From NCBI RefSeq assembly GCF_001437425.1, contig NZ_JQCD01000030.1:1594-65593 (forward strand): a stretch of DNA of 64,000 nt, in the 5' to 3' direction. The DNA is from Weissella minor. Its GTDB lineage: Bacteria > Bacillota > Bacilli > Lactobacillales > Lactobacillaceae. Every line of letters begins with the position of its first letter. Position 1 is the stretch's first letter. The translations under genes and the position numbers were made by a program. Below are positions 61,605-64,000 of the stretch, piece after piece. Below the pieces are notes generated by a model that was not told the origin of the DNA, did not search any database, and worked only from the letters and a program-made list of their open reading frames with translations.

Positions 61605-62570
61605 ATGTGGAAAAAAAGTAGATGGCCGCGCAGACGGCAAGCTGAGTTTTTTAGTCGGCTAGGACGTTTATTGGAGAACGGTTTCGACCTAAAACATGCA
61701 TTGGATTTGATTGGTCGGAGCATGCCACAATGGCGAACTGATTTAAGTCATGTTTTAACTGCTTTGGAAGCCGGCCAGTCATTGCGGCAAAGCATTGCCC
61801 CTTTTGTCCATCCGTCAATTATCGAAGAACTCCTGTTAGTAGAATTACATGGGCAACAAGTCGCATTTTTAAATTTGCTCGGTCAAAGAGAACGACGGCG
61901 AATACAGTATTGGAAAAAATTTTGGCAATTAACGAGTTATCCGATTTTTCTCGGATGCCTATTGTTAGTGATGACCCTATACTTCATGCAACAGATTCCG
62001 CAGGTCAATCTTCAAGCATGGTATATTGCAGGAATGGGTGGTCTAGCCTTAGGGTTAGGTATTGGGGGCATTTATGTCTGTGCCTACTTGCATAAAATGC
62101 ATTGGTTGATTCGTTTACCCTATGTCGGCGCGTTATGGCGTTTGAGCATACAGGCGCAATTATGCTTTCAAATGGGCTGCTTATTGCAGGCAGGTTTAAA
62201 GATAACGGATATTATTCAATTTTTTAACGTCAATGAATCTAATTTTAAACAACAGTCATATCAATACATTAATCATGCTGTAATCATGGCACTTCGCTTA
62301 GGTTTGCCATTACCAGAAGCCTTAAAATTTATGGGAATTCTCCCCAAGGAAGTCCAGACACTTTTTCAAAATGGACAAACTTCAGAAAAGATTGGTTATG
62401 AATTAATTATCTTATCAGAAGACCTTGCACAAACGTTAAAGCAAAAACTGCTCGTTTGCTTGCAGTTACTACAGCCAATTTTGTTTATTTTTTTGGCAAT
62501 CGGAATTGTCATGATTTATTGTGATTTTTTGTTACCGACATATCAAGATTTTGGAGAGGTGACCCCATGA
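61605..62570 (+). CDS. comGB: Competence pilus membrane platform ComGB
   Basis: 321 residues of the GspF family. FFSRLGRLLENGFDLKHAL and CFQMGCLLQAGLKITDII mark the two repeated cytoplasmic domains, with three membrane helices (starting about residue 112, YPIFLGCLLLVMTLYFM, and ending in the C-terminal segment). The start is 4 bases after comGA, and its end overlaps comGC by 4 bases. Confidence 0.93.
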   Translation: MWKKSRWPRRRQAEFFSRLGRLLENGFDLKHALDLIGRSMPQWRTDLSHVLTALEAGQSLRQSIAPFVHPSIIEELLLVELHGQQVAFLNLLGQRERRRIQYWKKFWQLTSYPIFLGCLLLVMTLYFMQQIPQVNLQAWYIAGMGGLALGLGIGGIYVCAYLHKMHWLIRLPYVGALWRLSIQAQLCFQMGCLLQAGLKITDIIQFFNVNESNFKQQSYQYINHAVIMALRLGLPLPEALKFMGILPKEVQTLFQNGQTSEKIGYELIILSEDLAQTLKQKLLVCLQLLQPILFIFLAIGIVMIYCDFLLPTYQDFGEVTP

Positions 62571-62887
62571 AACAGTTACAAAAACTAAAAAAGAGAGCTG
62601 GCTTTACATTGATTGAAGTTATTACAACTATTTTTATTATGAGTCTATTAATGATTTTAATTTTACCTAATATTCATCGGATTCGTGAATTTGCTGAACA
62701 AAAACAGAGTCAGGCCTTTTTTCAAAATGTACAAAATCAAGTCGATCTGTTTCGAGGACAATATCCTGAATATGAAGTGACGCTCCCTAATTTATTAGAA
62801 CATGGGTATATTTCAAAAGCGCAAGCCGAACAAATTAATCGCGAAAAAATTCTGATTCAAGGGAATCAAATTAAGCGAGGCAGCTAA
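62567..62887 (+). CDS. comGC: Major competence pseudopilin ComGC
   Basis: 106 residues. Prepilin peptidase site KKRAG|FTLIEV cuts after Gly12, leaving Phe13 and Glu17 at mature +1 and +5. A hydrophobic helix (TTIFIMSLLMILILPNI) follows. It forms the pilus fibre that binds DNA. The stop overlaps the comGD start by one base. Confidence 0.94.
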   Translation: MKQLQKLKKRAGFTLIEVITTIFIMSLLMILILPNIHRIREFAEQKQSQAFFQNVQNQVDLFRGQYPEYEVTLPNLLEHGYISKAQAEQINREKILIQGNQIKRGS

Positions 62888-63270
62888 TGTTAAAGCGTAG
62901 TGGTGGCGTTTTAGTCGAAGTTATGGTGGTTTGTCTGTTATTAGGGGCCTATTTAGCAATAACGCCAGTGGTTTTCAAGCAACGAACTTGGCAAGATGTT
63001 TATCAAGAATTTGATCACTATTTATTAGCAGTCCGCCAGTCAAGAATGTTAAACAATAAAAAAATGAATGTGTTGGGTGGGCAAACAAGTATTCTTATTG
63101 GTCACGTGCGGATTAAATTGCCGGTGAATTGGCATGTCAAAAAAACAAAAGTGATTCAAATGAGGCCAGGGGCAACGAATGGGGGAACAATTTATTTTGA
63201 AAACATTAAAACTAAAGCACGCAAAAAATTGGTCATTCAATTAGGAGGTGGCACGTATGCTTGGCGGTAG
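62887..63270 (+). CDS. comGD: Minor pseudopilin ComGD
   Basis: 127 residues. Processing after Gly6 (KRSG|GVLVEVM) leaves Glu at +5, followed by a helix (VVCLLLGAYLAITPVVF). The body contains the GspH-like pattern ending LVIQLGGGTYAWR. It overlaps the next pseudopilin gene by 14 bases. Confidence 0.85.
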   Translation: MLKRSGGVLVEVMVVCLLLGAYLAITPVVFKQRTWQDVYQEFDHYLLAVRQSRMLNNKKMNVLGGQTSILIGHVRIKLPVNWHVKKTKVIQMRPGATNGGTIYFENIKTKARKKLVIQLGGGTYAWR

Positions 63271-63448
63271 AAGGCATGGCTTTTTATTGAGTGAAAGTTT
63301 ACTTGGTTTGATGTTGTTAACAACATTGCTGTGCCCGCTCGTGCAACAAATTCATTATGAGTGGTGTCAGTTACAGACTGCAACGGCGACATGTGAAAGT
63401 GCAAAAAAAAGATGGGTTAGGGCGTATGATGAATGGGCAACCAACTAA
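63257..63448 (+). CDS. comGE: Minor pseudopilin ComGE
   Basis: 63 residues. TAGGAGG at 63242-63248 sets ATG 63257. The prepilin site RRHG|FLLSES leaves Glu at +5, followed by the helix LLGLMLLTTLLCPLV. It is shorter than typical ComGE (about 90-115 residues), so the C-terminal region is reduced. Position and motif support the call. Confidence 0.8.
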   Translation: MLGGRRHGFLLSESLLGLMLLTTLLCPLVQQIHYEWCQLQTATATCESAKKRWVRAYDEWATN

Positions 63449-63860
63449 GCGTCGAGCCAGTTTATTGGCAGAATTTTTATGTGCAATGGTAATTTTAGAA
63501 CTTGTTGTAACTTGTGGACATAGTCAAATAAAAAATTTAAACCTGTTACAAGTGTATCAACAGCAAATTCGTCGACGTAGCCAAGGTTTCTGTATGGAAC
63601 AGACGCTTATGCATGTTTTACAAGGTGGTCAAGTGCATGGTAGAACAGAGTTTGGTTGGATGTTAACAGATTATCTTGGCAAACGGTATTTTATCCAACA
63701 ACGACAACAAGCGTTGGTTTTAACCAGTTCAATGGGTGGGCATTTTGTCTTGATGCTTAATGTTTATGATGTCGACTTTAAAAAAATAAATGCCTATGCG
63801 TTTCAATTAAGGATAAAATTTAATGATAAAAATAAAATCCAGCAGTATATCCAATTATAG
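63426..63860 (+). CDS. comGF: Minor pseudopilin ComGF
   Basis: About 144 residues. A basic stretch (TKRRA) precedes SLLAEFLCAMVILELVV. Cutting after Ala11 would place Glu at +5, with Ala instead of Gly at -1. The C-terminal FGWMLTDYLGKRYFIQQRQQ block resembles ComGF. The start (ATG 63426 or 63429) lacks a strong site, so translation is likely coupled to comGE, which it overlaps. Confidence 0.8.
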   Translation: MMNGQPTKRRASLLAEFLCAMVILELVVTCGHSQIKNLNLLQVYQQQIRRRSQGFCMEQTLMHVLQGGQVHGRTEFGWMLTDYLGKRYFIQQRQQALVLTSSMGGHFVLMLNVYDVDFKKINAYAFQLRIKFNDKNKIQQYIQL

Positions 63861-64000
63861 ATGGCAGCGTAAAGGCTTTTGTATGCCACTGGCTGTGTGT
63901 TTTGTGATCATTGGATCACATGCTGGAGTGCGTCTGCAAACGCAATTAGTTGACCAACGACGCTTAGTACAAGAAGAATGCGCGTATTGGCAAAATAAAT
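63823..64000 (+). CDS. comGG: Minor pseudopilin ComGG, cut by window end
   Basis: The first 59 codons run to the window edge. AAGGAT precedes ATG 63823 at about 9 bases. The segment RKGFCMPLAVCFVIIG matches the ComGG pattern (basic, GF, x, x, P, then hydrophobic helix; Bacillus ComGG has RGFIYPAVLF), which likewise lacks Glu at +5. It overlaps comGF by 38 bases in another frame. Confidence 0.78.
   Translation, partial: MIKIKSSSISNYRWQRKGFCMPLAVCFVIIGSHAGVRLQTQLVDQRRLVQEECAYWQNK

Overview
This window is a chromosomal segment from a low-GC Gram-positive lactic acid bacterium (Lactobacillales). Supporting signs are strong AGGAGG-type ribosome binding sites, LAB-typical small families (DUF1831, DUF4044, DUF1634), class Ib ribonucleotide reductase, heme-dependent cydABCD, T-boxes and a lysine riboswitch. 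mreBCD implies a rod or short rod. Gene order and protein style suggest a Weissella-like member of Lactobacillaceae, but the sequence alone does not fix the genus. Almost all genes are housekeeping. I see no insertion sequence, prophage, CRISPR array or rRNA.

Layout. 1-1765: tRNA-Ser(GCU), a long AT-rich gene-poor stretch with one candidate 20-residue peptide gene, and an Rgg/PlcR-like regulator. 1814-7958: cydABDC (cytochrome bd oxidase and its assembly ABC exporter). 7979-9837: a GH73 muramidase that appears to use an AUU start, and a divergent PurK-like ATP-grasp protein. 9836-12647: a DUF4044 micropeptide on the minus strand, then DUF3397, cold-shock protein, NUDIX hydrolase, a small membrane protein, MTA/SAH nucleosidase and DUF1831. 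13006-13988: a secreted LysM/APF-type wall protein with a structured leader. 14036-18336: nrdI diverging from nrdHEF.

18346-22165: a tryptophan ABC transporter (trpXYZ) behind a Trp-Trp leader peptide and two tandem terminators, then a two-gene fluoride channel. 22168-26624: VOC protein, a RadC-like JAB protein, and mreB-mreC-[carbonic anhydrase, antisense]-mreD. 26625-29117: a T-box-controlled polar amino acid transporter, probably for histidine. 29116-31565: a minus-strand GNAT/PAP2-like pair and a TauE/SafE exporter with DUF1634. 31572-33390: lysine riboswitch and LysP-like permease. 33467-35055: a cre site and pyruvate kinase. 35121-37269: prmA, rsmE and an unknown membrane protein.

37283-54271: the division and wall (dcw) cluster, from MraZ operator repeats and mraZ-rsmH-ftsL-pbp-mraY-murD-murG-divIB-ftsA-ftsZ through sepF-yggT-ylmH-divIVA to T-box-ileS. 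54347-58988: histidine phosphatase, TPR protein, recD2 and yebC. 59045-60700: an unidentified switch-like leader and an NCS2 purine permease. 60758-64000: the comG competence-pilus operon, cut by the window edge inside comGG.

The strongest theme is RNA-level control of nutrient uptake. Trp, probable His, Lys and purine transporters each sit behind a different leader class (ribosome-stalling attenuator, T-box, riboswitch, unidentified switch). The best leads are the double-terminator trp leader, the unassigned NCS2 leader, the divergent PurK-like enzyme and the AUU-start muramidase.
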